From Agelas oroides (taxonomy: Eukaryota > Porifera > Demospongiae > Agelasida > Agelasidae), in the NCBI GenBank assembly GCA_949130485.1, contig OX422197.1, positions 8,222,212-8,286,211 on the forward strand: 64,000 nt of DNA, written 5' to 3'. The position numbers and the translations under genes were made by a program. This document shows, piece by piece, positions 23,093-51,212 of the stretch. The notes under the pieces are model-generated. The model was not told the DNA's origin. It made no database searches and was given only the letters and a program-made list of their open reading frames with translations. Numbering within the stretch: the first letter of the stretch is position 1; every line of letters begins with the position of its first letter.

Positions 23093-26000
23093 GGGAATAA
23101 GTACAGCTGCTACTGTAGTCCTTGTAATGCAGGTTTTTCTGCTTCACACACATGTACTGGCAACAGAAACAGGTAGGAAATTATGAAGTAATGAATGTCA
23201 GTAACAAATGAATTTCAAGAGTATATTTGGTTTTCAGACAAGCTCCGCCCCCCAGAGGGGCTGAAGACTTGGCTACTGCAGGCTCAGAACAGAGTTGAAG
23301 TAATAACTTCATGGAAAGATGTGCCGGGAGCAAAGGTCAGTGACTCTATAGATTTCAAACTGAGCTATATATAGAGCCATAATTCTTCATCTTGTGCTTG
23401 ACGACATGTGGCACAGGTACCGTGTAACTTATTGTCTAACAACAATGTAATGAATTTTTGTTGTTTGAATTACAGCATGCCCATGGAAACTGCAAGCTCT
23501 TCAGACTATTAGTGGTTATGCAGTCAAAGGAGTGTTATGTATAGCACCACCATAAGCCTGTCTGCACAGCACATGAGGCCTCTGTGCTCAGTCTAAAGTA
23601 TAGCTGCTGTATCCCGGCCAGGGTTTTATTTAAAAGAGTCAAACAGTCTATAACAAGGTTACAATAATGTGATTGCTTACAATTTTAATGATATTCATTG
23701 CATCATGTGCCAAATTAAGGTGGGTGTGGCTGCTACCCATTGGCATACTAGTTAGTAATATACCTGTGCGTTTGTAGGTGAAGAAACCAACTTTGATAAT
23801 TGCTGTGAGCTTCAAGTTTAATAGAAATTACAAGGTTTGAATTTCACCTGAACTAATTCTGACATTGCACAACTTCTACTACTTTCCCTGAAACATTTTT
23901 TTCTGATGGAACCCTGATATTCAGAAAATCTAAATGGCCATTATATGATTTGTCTCCTTACAAACTTTATCTCATCACCCCTCAGGAATACTTAGTATTC
24001 TACACTCTATCAGGAGTTGTGTACACGAGAAGATCGCAAAATGTCACACAAACTATTCATATCAGTCTACAGAACACTACTGAAATAGTGGTTCAAGTGG
24101 CTGCAGTTGGCAGTGGAGGGAAACTGGGTAGGAAGAGCGCAGTTCTGCAGGTAGAGACAACCATTCCATTTCAAGGGTTCTTTCCAGCAATGGGGATAGA
24201 GTCTACTGTTTTAGACTTGCGTGCCACTGCTGTCAGCCAGACATCCATTAGCATACTCTGGAGGCCCCCAACACAATGCAGTGGAATACAGGTACAAAGA
24301 TCAAAACTTGTCATGTCAGACACAATGATTCGTTCTTTTTTAATTTTTTGCCTTTAGAGATACAGCATGTTGGTTTATGAGAAAGGCCAAGGATTTACTG
24401 GTTCTGGGGCTGTCTCACAAGACACACTAGGATATAACTTCACTGCCCTTCTTCCTGGAACAACCTACTACATTTTCCTGCATGCTGTGTTCAGGAGAGG
24501 AACGGGTCCTGCCACACAGATTGCTGTTACTACCCTCCCACAAAATTTAGAAAGCCTATCTTCAGGTAAGGTATACTGGACATGTGTATTGGACCTAGCT
24601 GGCAGTTTCTCTATGTGCAGTTCTTGGATTCCAGGCTGTTCACTATTTTGTGAGATGCTTTATCTGCCAGTGAGCACTGAGAAAGCCATTATTTGGGAAA
24701 CAGCTATGTGTAAAACATGCTTTATGTAACTTGTTCTGTCTTGTGATTTACTGCTTATCTGGTGTTTTTAGCCTGGCAGCTATACTAATTTATACTCATA
24801 TCACAGTTGTATAATAATTTATTTTCTCTGTATCATCATCCATACACAGTGCTCCAAAGCAAGAGAGCAAAACTTTCAATTTTGGAAACTTTTAGCTGTA
24901 ATGCTTGACACACACATCAAATGTGTTTACAAAGTACATAAAAGGAATGACTCAACACTTGTTGTAGTTATTATCAAACAGTTGACTGTGGTAGGATATA
25001 GGCTATATACAATAAATATTGCAGACAATAGTTCTTGCATGCTTCATGATACTATAGAGCTGAAGGCCGCACCTCAGAACTTTCGAGTCACCGTGATCAA
25101 AGGGAATCTGGTGTCCTTCTCCTGGAACCGTGTTTCCAATGCCACTGTGAGTGAGGAGAGACATTATAGATGATATTTGTATAGCTAAGAGTAAGGAATG
25201 TTACTCTGCGTGAGTGAGGAGAGACATTATAGATGATATTTGTATAGCTAAGAGTAAGGAATGTTACTCTGCGTGAGTGAGGAGAGACATTATAGATGAT
25301 ATTTGTATAGCTAAGAGTAAGGAATGTTACTCTGCGTGAGTGAGGAGAGACATTATAGATGATATTTGTATAGCTAAGAGTAAGGAATGTTACTCTGCGT
25401 GAGTGAGGAGAGACATTATAGATGATATTTGTATAGCTAAGAGTAAGGAATGTTACTCTGCGTGAGTGAGGAGAGACATTATAGATGATATTTGTATAGC
25501 TAAGAGTAAGGAATGTTACTCTGCGTGAGTGAGGAGAGACATTATAGATGATATTTGTATAGCTAAGAGTAAGGAATGTTACTCTGCGTGAGTGAGGAGA
25601 GACATTATAGATGATATTTGTATAGCTAAGAGTAAGGAATGTTACTCTGCGTGAGTGAGGAGAGACATTATAGATGATATTTGTATAGCTAAGAGTAAGG
25701 AATGTTACTCTGCGTGAGTGAGGAGAGACATTATAGATGATATTTGTATAGCTAAGAGTAAGGAATGTTACTCTGCGTGAGTGAGGAGAGACATTATAGA
25801 TGATATTTGTATAGCTAAGAGTAAGGAATGTTACTCTGCGTGAGTGAGGAGAGACATTATAGATGATATTTGTATAGCTAAGAGTAAGGAATGTTACTCT
25901 GTGTGAGTGAGGAGAGACATTATAGATGATATTTGTATAGCTAAGAGTAAGGAATGTTACTCTGCGTGAGTGAGGAGAGACATTATAGATGATATTTGTA

Positions 26001-29000
26001 TAGCTAAGAGTAAGGAATGTTACTCTGCGTGAGTGAGGAGAGACATTATAGATGATATTTGTATAGCTAAGAGTAAGGAATGTTACTCTGCGTGAGTGAG
26101 GAGAGACATTATAGATGATATTTGTATAGCTAAGAATAAGGAATGTTACTCTGCGTGAGTGAGGAGAGACATTATAGATGATATTTGTATAGCTAAGAGT
26201 AAGGAATGTTACTCTGCGTGAGTGAGGAGAGACATTATAGATGATATTTGTATAGCTAAGAGTAAGGAATGTTACTCTGCGTGAGTGAGGAGAGACATTA
26301 TAGATGATATTTGTATAGCTAAGAGTAAGGAATGTTACTCTGCGTGAGTGAGGAGAGACATTATAGATGATATTTGTATAGCTAAGAGTAAGGAATGTTA
26401 CTCTGCGTGAGTGAGGAGAGACATTATAGATGATATTTGTATAGCTAAGAGTAAGGAATGTTACTCTGCGTGAGTGAGGAGAGACATTATAGATGATATT
26501 TGTATAGCTAAGAGTAAGGAATGTTACTCTGTGTGAGTGAGGAGAGACATTATAGATGATATTTGTATAGCTAAGAGTAAGGAATGTTACTCTGCGTGAG
26601 TGAGGAGAGACATTATAGATGATATTTGTATAGCTAAGAGTAAGGAATGTTACTCTGCGTGAGTGAGGAGAGACATTATAGATGATATTTGTATAGCTAA
26701 GAGTAAGGAATGTTACTCTGCGTGAGTGAGGAGAGACATTATAGATGATATTTGTATAGCTAAGAGTAAGGAATGTTACTCTGCGTGAGTGAGGAGAGAC
26801 ATTATAGATGATATTTGTATAGCTAAGAGTAAGGAATGTTACTCTGCGTGAGTGAGGAGAGACATTATAGATGATATTTGTATAGCTAAGAGTAAGGAAT
26901 GTTACTCTGCGTGAGTGAGGAGAGCATGGAGGAACTTTTATAGTAGCAAAGACCATATTTGTATGGCTAAGAATAAGGGAGAGATGCTATTTCCAATGCC
27001 ACTGTGAGTGAGGAGAACATGGATTTTATTATATTAGCATATTTGCATGGCTAAGGATGAGGAGGAGTTAGGGTGAAATGCTGTTTAAGAAGCCCAACTT
27101 CCATACCATGTCTTAGAGGTTGGCTACAAAATGTGATATCTTTTGCACATCCAGGAATAGGTGTCAGTTAAGCAAGTAAGCTTTATTGAGACCTGGTGGG
27201 GAGGATTAGCCGAATGATGCTGCTTTCAAGGCAAAGCACTGGGTAGCTACACTAAGCTATATAATAGTGTAGTTGAATGGCCATAAGTATCAATGGTCAC
27301 ACCACAATTTACACCTATATCCAAGACAGCATGATTGAATGGCCATTGAATGTCTTGTACATTGATTCCCTAGCAATACGTCATGCTACTGTCATCTGGC
27401 CAAGGACTAGTGACTTTTGCAAACACTTCAGCATCAAGTATCACGACCAAGCTCAACCGCCAAATGGAAAGAACTGCCATTTTCTTTGTGTTTGCAGTGA
27501 ATAACGCTGGAAGATCTCGACTTAGTCTGTTCCGCTCTATCCCTCTCCAAGATATGAGCATTCCCTCACAACCAACAGACTTGCAAGTGCTCAACACTTC
27601 TGGGAGTTCTGTCAGCCTCATTTGGAGACATCCTCTGGGGGAAGTCAGAATCAATGTAAGCACCATACACTGCTCAAATTCATTGTTAAAAAATTGGGGT
27701 ACAAAGTGATCTAGTGATGATTTAATTGTTATAGCAATTTGGCAGCCATCACTATGGCAACAGTTTTTACTTTCTGGTGTAAGCTTTTGAGAGAGAAAGA
27801 AAAAGTACGCAGAAAAATCTGGGATCCAGCCGAGCATCGAAGCCAGAACCTTCTGAATACTAGATATGCTCTTACCACTGAGTCACCAGACCCACAGCAT
27901 ATGAGCAGAAGCAAGTCTGAATATAGCAAGACAGGCTAGAAAACTTTGTTCACAGGGGATTCTCTACGTGTGATACATAGGCATGATTAAAAAATGGCTT
28001 GAGCCTTGCCCCTCAATATTGAAACACATGGATTAATGAGAACAGGGACAATGGCTACCAAGCCTTTTTGTTTGTTTGTTTGTTTGTTTGTTTTGTTGGG
28101 GGGGGGGGGGGGGGGGGGGGGTTGCACATACTGTTGCTTCTTATAGTGCTCACAAAAATATCTAATATGGTGCATTGTTTGTTTGTTTAGCTGTACAGGC
28201 ATCCTAACATGTCCATGTTGTTTGTTTGTTTGTTTAGCTGTACAGGCATCCTAACATGTCCATGTTGTTCACTTGACAAGACCTACAGGTGCACTGCAGT
28301 GAAAATGCAGAGAAGAGGAGAGAACGAATCGGTGATTGAAGCAAACACTTTTGCCACTGTTTGCACCCTGGAAGGACTAAAGCCAGGCAGTGAGTACCTC
28401 CTCTCAGTGAGAGCCATCAACTCTGTGTCTGCTAGCGCTGCTGCTCAAGTGACCCTGCTCATGCCTGGAGGAGGTCAGTGCTGCATGTAGTTTAGCAGTA
28501 TTGTAGCTAGGCTTCAGACCTTTGTCTTCAAAGTAAAAGTTCAGCAATATCATTCTATTAACCACATCTCCCTAAAAAAAGGCGGGGCTAGGTGTTACAC
28601 AGAGTCACACTGTGCAGTACATGTTATGGCCAATACCAGGCCTCATCAGCTGCACTGGCGGTGACCAATAGGAGGAGACTATGTATCACTAAGTAAAACT
28701 GAGAGTGTTAAACTTGTGGATGTTATTTTCTGATTCAGGGAACAATATTTTGCCAGCACCAGTACTGATGGCTACAGTGACTAAGAAGGGAACTGTTCGG
28801 TTTTCATGGAATAGAGTTACTGGAGCAGTGGTACGTATCAGCTAATACTAAAAACTAAAATGCATTTAGTAAGACCTGTTTTGTTTTGGTGATTAAAACT
28901 AAAACTAAAACTAATGCTATTTTAGTCCATTACACCTAAACTGAAACCACCCAATAATGAGCACTGATACTAGCCATTTTTAATTAAAACTAAAACTAAA

Positions 29001-32000
29001 CTAGCCTATGTAAACTGAAACCAAACTACTAGTCCACACGTTACTAAACAACACTGGTACATACGTATGTGAGCCAATGTTGTCATAGCAGTGTGAGTTG
29101 CTCACGCTACTCTTTTTATCATCAGTTATAGACCAACTAGGTATACTGTGTTTCCAATATCATCAGTTATAGACCAACTAGGTATACTGTGTTTCCAATA
29201 TCATCAGTTATAGACCAACTAGGTATACTGTGTTTCCAATATCATCAGTTATAGACCAACTAGGTATACTGTGTTTCCAATATCATCAGTCATAGACCAA
29301 CTAGGTATACTGTGTTTCCAATATCATCAGTTATAGACCAACTAGGTATACTGTGTTTCCAATATCATCAGTCATAGACCAACTAGGTATACTGTGTTTC
29401 CAATATCATCAGTTATAGACCAACTAGGTATACTGTGTTTCCAATATCATCAGTTATAGACCAACTAGGTATACTGTGTTTCCAATATCATCAGTTATAG
29501 ACCAACTAGGTATACTGTGTTTCCAATATCATCAGTTATAGACCAACTAGGTATACTGTGTTTCCAATATCATCAGTTATAGACCAACTAGGTATACTGT
29601 GTTTCCAATATCATCAGTCATAGACCAACTAGGTATACTGTGTTTCCAATATCATCAGTTATAGACCAACTAGGTATACTGTGTTTCCAATATCATCAGT
29701 TATAGACCAACTAGGTATACTGTGTTTCCAATATCATCAGTCATAGACCAACTAGGTATACTGTGTTTCCAATATCATCAGTTATAGACCAACTAGGTAT
29801 ACTGTGTTTCCAGTATCATCAGTTATAGACCAACTAGGTATACTGTGTTTCCAATATCATCAGTTATAGACCAACTAGGTATACTGTGTTTCCAATATCA
29901 TCAGTTATAGACCAACTAGGTATACTGTGTTTCCAATATCATCAGTTATAGACCAACTAGGTATACTGTGTTTCCAATATCATCAGTTATAGACCAACTA
30001 GGTATACTGTGTTTCCAATATCATCAGTCATAGACCAACTAGGTATACTGTGTTTCCAATATCATCAGTTATAGACCAACTAGGTATACTGTGTTTCCAA
30101 TATCATCAGTTATAGACCAACTAGGTATACTGTGTTTCCAATATCATCAGTTATAGACCAACTAGGTATACTGTGTTTCCAATATCATCAGTTATAGACC
30201 AACTAGGTATACTGTGTTTCCAATATCATCAGTCATAGACCAACTAGGTATACTGTGTTTCCAATATCATCAGTCATAGACCAACTAGGTATACTGTGTT
30301 TCCAATATCATCAGTTATAGACCAACTAGGTATACTGTGTTTCCAGTATCATCAGTTATAGACCAACTAGGTATACTGTGTTTCCAATATCATCAGTTAT
30401 AGACCAACTAGGTATACTGTGTTTCCAATATCATCAGTTATAGACCAACTAGGTATACTGTGTTTCCAATATCATCAGTTATAGACCAACTAGGTATACT
30501 GTGTTTCCAATATCATCAGTTATAGACCAACTAGGTATACTGTGTTTCCAATATCATCAGTTATAGACCAACTAGGTATACTGTGTTTCCAATATCATCA
30601 GTTATAGACCAACTAGGTATACTGTGTTTCCAATATCATCAGTTATAGACCAACTAGGTATACTGTGTTTCCAATATCATCAGTCATAGACCAACTAGGT
30701 ATACTGTGTTTCCAATATCATCAGTCATAGACCAACTAGGTATACTGTGTTTCCAATATCATCAGTCATAGACCAACTAGGTATACTGTGTTTCCAATAT
30801 CATCAGTTATAGACCAACTAGGTATACTGTGTTTCCAGTATCATCAGTTATAGACCAACTAGGTATACTGTGTTTCCAGTATCATCAGTTATAGACCAAC
30901 TAGGTATACTGTGTTTCCAGTATCATCAGTTATAGACCAACTAGGTATACTGTGTTTCCAGTATCATCAGTTATAGACCAACTAGGTATACTGTGTTTCC
31001 AATATCATCAGTTATAGACCAACTAGGTATACTGTGTTTCCAATATCATCAGTTATAGACCAACTAGGTATACTGTGTTTCCAATATCATCAGTTATAGA
31101 CCAACTAGGTATACTGTGTTTCCAATATCATCAGTTATAGACCAACTAGGTATACTGTGTTTCCAATATCATCAGTTATAGACCAACTAGGTATACTGTG
31201 TTTCCAATATCATCAGTTATAGACCAACTAGGTATACTGTGTTTCCAATATCATCAGTTATAGACCAACTAGGTATACTGTGTTTCCAATATCATCAGTT
31301 ATAGACCAACTAGGTATACTGTGTTTCCAATATCATCAGTTATAGACCAACTAGGTATACTGTGTTTCCAATATCATCAGTTATAGACCAACTAGGTATA
31401 CTGTGTTTCCAATATCATCAGTTATAGACCAACTAGGTATACTGTGTTTCCAATATCATCAGTTATAGACCAACTAGGTATACTGTGTTTCCAATATCAT
31501 CAGTTATAGACCAACTAGGTATACTGTGTTTCCAATATCATCAGTTATAGACCAACTAGGTATACTGTGTTTCCAATATCATCAGTTATAGACCAACTAG
31601 GTATACTGTGTTTCCAATATCATCAGTTATAGACCAACTAGGTATACTGTGTTTCCAGTATCATCAGTTATAGACCAACTAGGTATACTGTGTTTCCAGT
31701 ATCATCAGTTATAGACCAACTAGGTATACTGTGTTTCCAGTATCATCAGTTATAGACCAACTAGGTATACTGTGTTTCCAATATCATCAGTCATAGACCA
31801 ACTAGGTATACTGTGTTTCCAATATCATCAGTCATAGACCAACTAGGTATACTGTGTTTCCAATATCATCAGTCATAGACCAACTAGGTATACTGTGTTT
31901 CCAATATCATCAGTCATAGACCAACTAGGTATACTGTGTTTCCAATATCATCAGTTATAGACCAACTAGGTATACTGTGTTTCCAATATCATCAGTTATA

Positions 32001-35000
32001 GACCAACTAGGTATACTGTGTTTCCAATATCATCAGTTATAGACCAACTAGGTATACTGTGTTTCCAATATCATCAGTCATAGACCAACTAGGTATACTG
32101 TGTTTCCAATATCATCAGTTATAGACCAACTAGGTATACTGTGTTTCCAATATCATCAGTTATAGACCAACTAGGTATACTGTGTTTCCAATATCATCAG
32201 TTATAGACCAACTAGGTATACTGTGTTTCCAATATCATCAGTTATAGACCAACTAGGTATACTGTGTTTCCAATATCATCAGTTATAGACCAACTAGGTA
32301 TACTGTGTTTCCAATATCATCAGTTATAGACCAACTAGGTATACTGTGTTTCCAATATCATCAGTTATAGACCAACTAGGTATACTGTGTTTCCAATATC
32401 ATCAGTCATAGACCAACTAGGTATACTGTGTTTCCAATATCATCAGTCATAGACCAACTAGGTATACTGTGTTTCCAATATCATCAGTTATAGACCAACT
32501 AGGTATACTGTGTTTCCAGTATCATCAGTTATAGACCAACTAGGTATACTGTGTTTCCAATATCATCAGTTATAGACCAACTAGGTATACTGTGTTTCCA
32601 ATATCATCAGTTATAGACCAACTAGGTATACTGTGTTTCCAATATCATCAGTTATAGACCAACTAGGTATACTGTGTTTCCAATATCATCAGTTATAGAC
32701 CAACTAGGTATACTGTGTTTCCAATATCATCAGTTATAGACCAACTAGGTATACTGTGTTTCCAATATCATCAGTCATAGACCAACTAGGTATACTGTGT
32801 TTCCAATATCATCAGTTATAGACCAACTAGGTATACTGTGTTTCCAATATCATCAGTTATAGACCAACTAGGTATACTGTGTTTCCAATATCATCAGTTA
32901 TAGACCAACTAGGTATACTGTGTTTCCAATATCATCAGTTATAGACCAACTAGGTATACTGTGTTTCCAATATCATCAGTTATAGACCAACTAGGTATAC
33001 TGTGTTTCCAATATCATCAGTCATAGACCAACTAGGTATACTGTGTTTCCAATATCATCAGTCATAGACCAACTAGGTATACTGTGTTTCCAATATCATC
33101 AGTCATAGACCAACTAGGTATACTGTGTTTCCAATATCATCAGTTATAGACCAACTAGGTATACTGTGTTTCCAGTATCATCAGTTATAGACCAACTAGG
33201 TATACTGTGTTTCCAATATCATCAGTTATAGACCAACTAGGTATACTGTGTTTCCAATATCATCAGTTATAGACCAACTAGGTATACTGTGTTTCCAATA
33301 TCATCAGTTATAGACCAACTAGGTATACTGTGTTTCCAATATCATCAGTTATAGACCAACTAGGTATACTGTGTTTCCAATATCATCAGTTATAGACCAA
33401 CTAGGTATACTGTGTTTCCAATATCATCAGTCATAGACCAACTAGGTATACTGTGTTTCCAATATCATCAGTTATAGACCAACTAGGTATACTGTGTTTC
33501 CAATATCATCAGTTATAGACCAACTAGGTATACTGTGTTTCCAATATCATCAGTTATAGACCAACTAGGTATACTGTGTTTCCAATATCATCAGTTATAG
33601 ACCAACTAGGTATACTGTGTTTCCAATATCATCAGTTATAGACCAACTAGGTATACTGTGTTTCCAATATCATCAGTTATAGACCAACTAGGTATACTGT
33701 GTTTTAATTACTCTAGTCTCCTCATGGGTATGTTAGCCCTAAACCTGACACAGGGGGTTGCAATCTTTGCAACACCCAAGCTCAAATTGTTGAAGTTTGG
33801 TTTATAATTAGGTAGTTGTGAACAAGGTATTTCTTCCTACATAGGCACACAAAGGGACATTACATAACCATAGCCTCAGTGGTGCAACTCTGACTTCCAT
33901 ATAAGGAACTCAGATGGGTTTCACTTTGAAGTAGTGTTGCAAAGGTTCTGAAAAAACAACATGATGATATTCATGCTTGTGTGCATGAACTGCATGGTGT
34001 ACAAACCATGTGTATGTATGCATTACCAGCAGGAAAGCCTCTATATACCTCCTGACTGTACATATGCATGCTTGTGGTTTGAATTTTATTGGGGCAAGAA
34101 CCATATTTGGTTGTAGTTCAGGTTGTTGACTACAATGTTTGTTTGTCCACTAGCCAATAGTAGTGATAAGGATGGCCAACCCATCTGTACTAGTGTCACA
34201 GATGAAGGCCATGTTCTATGAACATCTCAACTATTGAAGATGTGCCAATAACCTAATTGACTAATCATATACTGTGTTAGCAACCAATTAGTCAATTACT
34301 AATATCCTCTAGTCGTTCTAAATTTACAGACTTATGCAATTGTCATGACAGGAGTACGTTCTCTATTCCGTCTTGGACAATGTGACAGTCCCTCTGACTC
34401 GCACTGCCATGCTGCAGTACACGCTGGAAGATGTGCCCAAGGGGATTTCTCTACTTCACCAGGTGGCAGCCATCAGCAGCGAGGGCAGGAAAGGAGTTCC
34501 ATCCACCACCGTGGCAGTCAGCGGTAATGAGTCAAACTTTATCGCAAAAAGTTACAGAATGCAACTAGTACAGATAGCTAGCAGCTTATTTACAATACAG
34601 TGTTGCAACCAGGAACACTACTATAGAACTGGCTGTCTATGGGGCCTGCTGAATAATTACATTTCTAGAGAGCATGCTGATTGTAGTCATTCCTGTAGAG
34701 CTTGCTGAATAGGTCCATTTCTATAGAGACTACAGTTTTACTATATGCAATAATTTTATACGAACATGCACTATCATGCAGCTGAAGCTTACTGACTGTA
34801 AGTCTTACCTCAGTGTACGTACAATGGCAGCTCTAGGTACTGGCCTTGTATTTACATACTTGAGAGTGTGGCTTAATGTACTAGCATGCCTTGCTTTTAT
34901 AGGAATGGAGGTGTGGTTTGCATGAATGTAATGATTAAGTTACCTTCTCTGTTAATAAACTCTGTGGTTGGTTCAATTCAATTTATAACCCATTTTTTGG

Positions 35001-35325
35001 CTGTTAATGTAACGATTGTCTGCCAACCAACCCACGCAGTTGTGAAGTGTCTGCGAAGTTGAGAACAATGTGCATTATTGGCAGCTACTATTCATACATT
35101 TGGCTATAGACAAATGACAGGTAGTAGCTGTCTGCATGTTTGTATGGGTGGATACTTGCTCACCACAATATTGTAACTGGGTCATGGTTACTGCAGACAA
35201 CATAGACTGTGTGATAACAAAGGAAGTATTGATACTTTGATTTTTTCTGGCTTCTTTATTCTACAGTTGTCACCAAGCACCGACTTGTGAGTAACATATT
35301 ATGTTGTCTGTGTTGTAATTTGTAA
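23093..35325 (+). CDS. Secreted-type protein with five fibronectin type III domains
   Basis: Exons: 23093-23172, 23238-23335, 23986-24291, 24358-24565, 25025-25146, 27374-27655, 28281-28473, 28739-28830, 34352-34523, 35267 to about 35325. All joins keep phase. The first exon encodes a hydrophobic leader (ATVVLVMQVFLLHTHVLA), consistent with a signal peptide. An upstream start exon probably exists but I could not place it; the first in-frame Met is at 23127. Five FN3 domains follow, each with a B-strand Trp (VITSWKD, SILWRPP, SFSWNRV, SLIWRHP, RFSWNRV) and a late strand of the V-x-A-V/I-x-x-x-G kind. No catalytic domain or membrane segment is visible, so an extracellular adhesion or matrix role is inferred. 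The C-terminus is uncertain: exon 35267 either stops at TAA 35323-35325 (ending CCLCCNL) or splices on at GTGAGT 35287. An ATTAAA at 35569-35574 could be the polyadenylation signal. Divergent from collagen gene 1. I do not recognise an orthologue. Confidence 0.8.
25147..26924. repeat. 63-bp minisatellite, 28 full units, each starting with the exon's 5' splice site
   Basis: The unit begins GTGAGTGAGGAGAGACATTA, and the array starts exactly at the donor of FN3 exon 25025-25146. The distance 25147-26910 equals 28 x 63, plus a partial 29th unit. Copies are almost identical (C/T at the CGTGAG step, rare others). Because 63 is divisible by 3 and one antisense frame has no stop, a 619-codon minus-strand open frame results, which I do not regard as a gene. 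Confidence 0.95.
26985..27016 (+). repeat. Duplicated FN3 exon end with splice donor
   Basis: TTTCCAATGCCACTGTGAGT from the end of exon 25025-25146 recurs here, about 60 bp beyond the 63-bp array. It marks a duplication that flanked or generated the array. Preceded by CTA, so it is not a complete exon. Confidence 0.8.
27821..27891 (-). repeat. tRNA-like / SINE fragment
   Basis: On the minus strand TGACTCAGTGGTAAGAGCA (box A-like) is followed about 30 bases later by GGCTTCGATGC (degenerate box B). The arms do not form a clean cloverleaf. Probably a tRNA-derived SINE piece. Confidence 0.45.
28558..28675. repeat. Dispersed repeat (CCAATACCAGGCCTCATCAG), copy 1
   Basis: Shares AACCACATCTCCCTAAAAAA and CCAATACCAGGCCTCATCAG, followed by a GGTGACC end, with copies at 46831-46910 and 48501-48610. 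Non-coding and of unknown class. Confidence 0.7.
29118..33704. repeat. 41-bp minisatellite, about 112 copies
   Basis: Unit ATCATCAGTTATAGACCAAC plus TAGGTATACTGTGTTTCCAAT repeated over 4.6 kb within the 5.5-kb FN3 intron 28831-34351. Variation is nearly confined to two sites (GTTATAG/GTCATAG and CCAATAT/CCAGTAT), and variant runs recur in blocks, suggesting segmental amplification. No spacers and no coding potential. Confidence 0.97.
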
Positions 35326-35737
35326 TGGTCATACAGGGCTTCCTTGCACTAAAGGTAGCCTAAGCAACCGGATAACTGTGAAGCCAACCTTTATACACAC
35401 CCTAGATTAATTGCATCTGGCTTCACCAGTGGTAGACATATTAGATCTAATAATAGGCTTGGTTTTTGTCTGTAGGTAACACAAGGCTCCTTGTAGGCTG
35501 GCTATTGTCTATGAGAGAAAGGGCCAGGAAGTGTGGTGGTTTATCTTGATAGGGTTCATTAGGGTACCATTAAACTTCCAGTATACCAGCTCTAGTGCTA
35601 TCAGTTTCTCTCTGTGCATGTACCTAAGTTAGGCCACCCAACTGGCATTGACTAGGTATATTGTAGAAAGCCAGAGAGCTGTAGTTATCGCTTTGTGTTT
35701 GTTGGCTGGGCACTGAAGCACACTTGGAGAAGCCGCC
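35326..35737 (+). promoter_or_regulatory. Spacer and upstream region of collagen gene 2
   Basis: This 412-bp stretch lies between the possible end of the FN3 gene and the gene 2 ATG. It holds a possible polyadenylation signal ATTAAA (35569-35574) and the 5' UTR leading into gccgccATGG. I see no TATA box or other clear promoter motif. Confidence 0.35.
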
Positions 35738-50647
<14,910 letters not shown>

Positions 50648-51212
50648 ACTGATCACCAGGCAGCTGCTGACTGACTTGAAGTGCATTTTAATATATATTT
50701 TAACAAACATAAAATTTTATGCAATAGCTGGACACTTATCAATTATTATCTGTAACTAGCTATACACATTTCTGAACTACAAAACATTCATCAGATATTT
50801 ATTAATTTTTAACGATGAAATGTGTGTATTATATTGCGCGGGCCGCGGCGCTGGAGTGCGCAATCCTCCGGGGCATAGAGGCGCGCGCTTCATATCTCCA
50901 TTCCATTCTTGAGAACGCAATTTGGAAAAACTTCCGTTTCGCTACCGCTGAAGCTCTAGTAGTGCTAATTAACCGATGAATGCTGTCAGCCTTACCTTTG
51001 TTTCCCCGATCAGGACTATTTGTTATGCGCATAATACGCGAGCCTTCCGGCGACAAAGGGTTTTTGTTAACACTTGGGCGCGCAACACTGCGCCGGAATA
51101 TGGCGACCGCATAACTTGCAGTCTCCGTGCGAACTGCAAGCGGGGAAACCCTAATTAGAGAAATTTTTGCATCCAATAGGACTGGAGTTGCATGCAGCGT
51201 GAGCTGTAGGCA
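50648..51212 (+). promoter_or_regulatory. Spacer and GC-rich promoter region of collagen gene 3
   Basis: After the gene 2 stop comes an AT-rich 3' UTR-like stretch to about 50830, then an abrupt change to CpG-rich sequence (about 50835-51140; for example gcgcgggccgcggcgc). A CCAAT motif lies about 40 bp before the gene 3 ATG (51213). The composition shift suggests the promoter and first-exon region; no TATA box is clear. Confidence 0.45.

Noticed and set aside
25097-26956. A 619-codon open frame on the minus strand with 21-residue repeats
   Set aside because: It is the antisense reading of the 63-bp intron minisatellite. The length divisible by 3 makes one frame stop-free. No splice, start or domain evidence.
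29118-33704. Possible CRISPR-like array
   Set aside because: The 41-bp units are directly adjacent without unique spacers, and the context is an animal intron.
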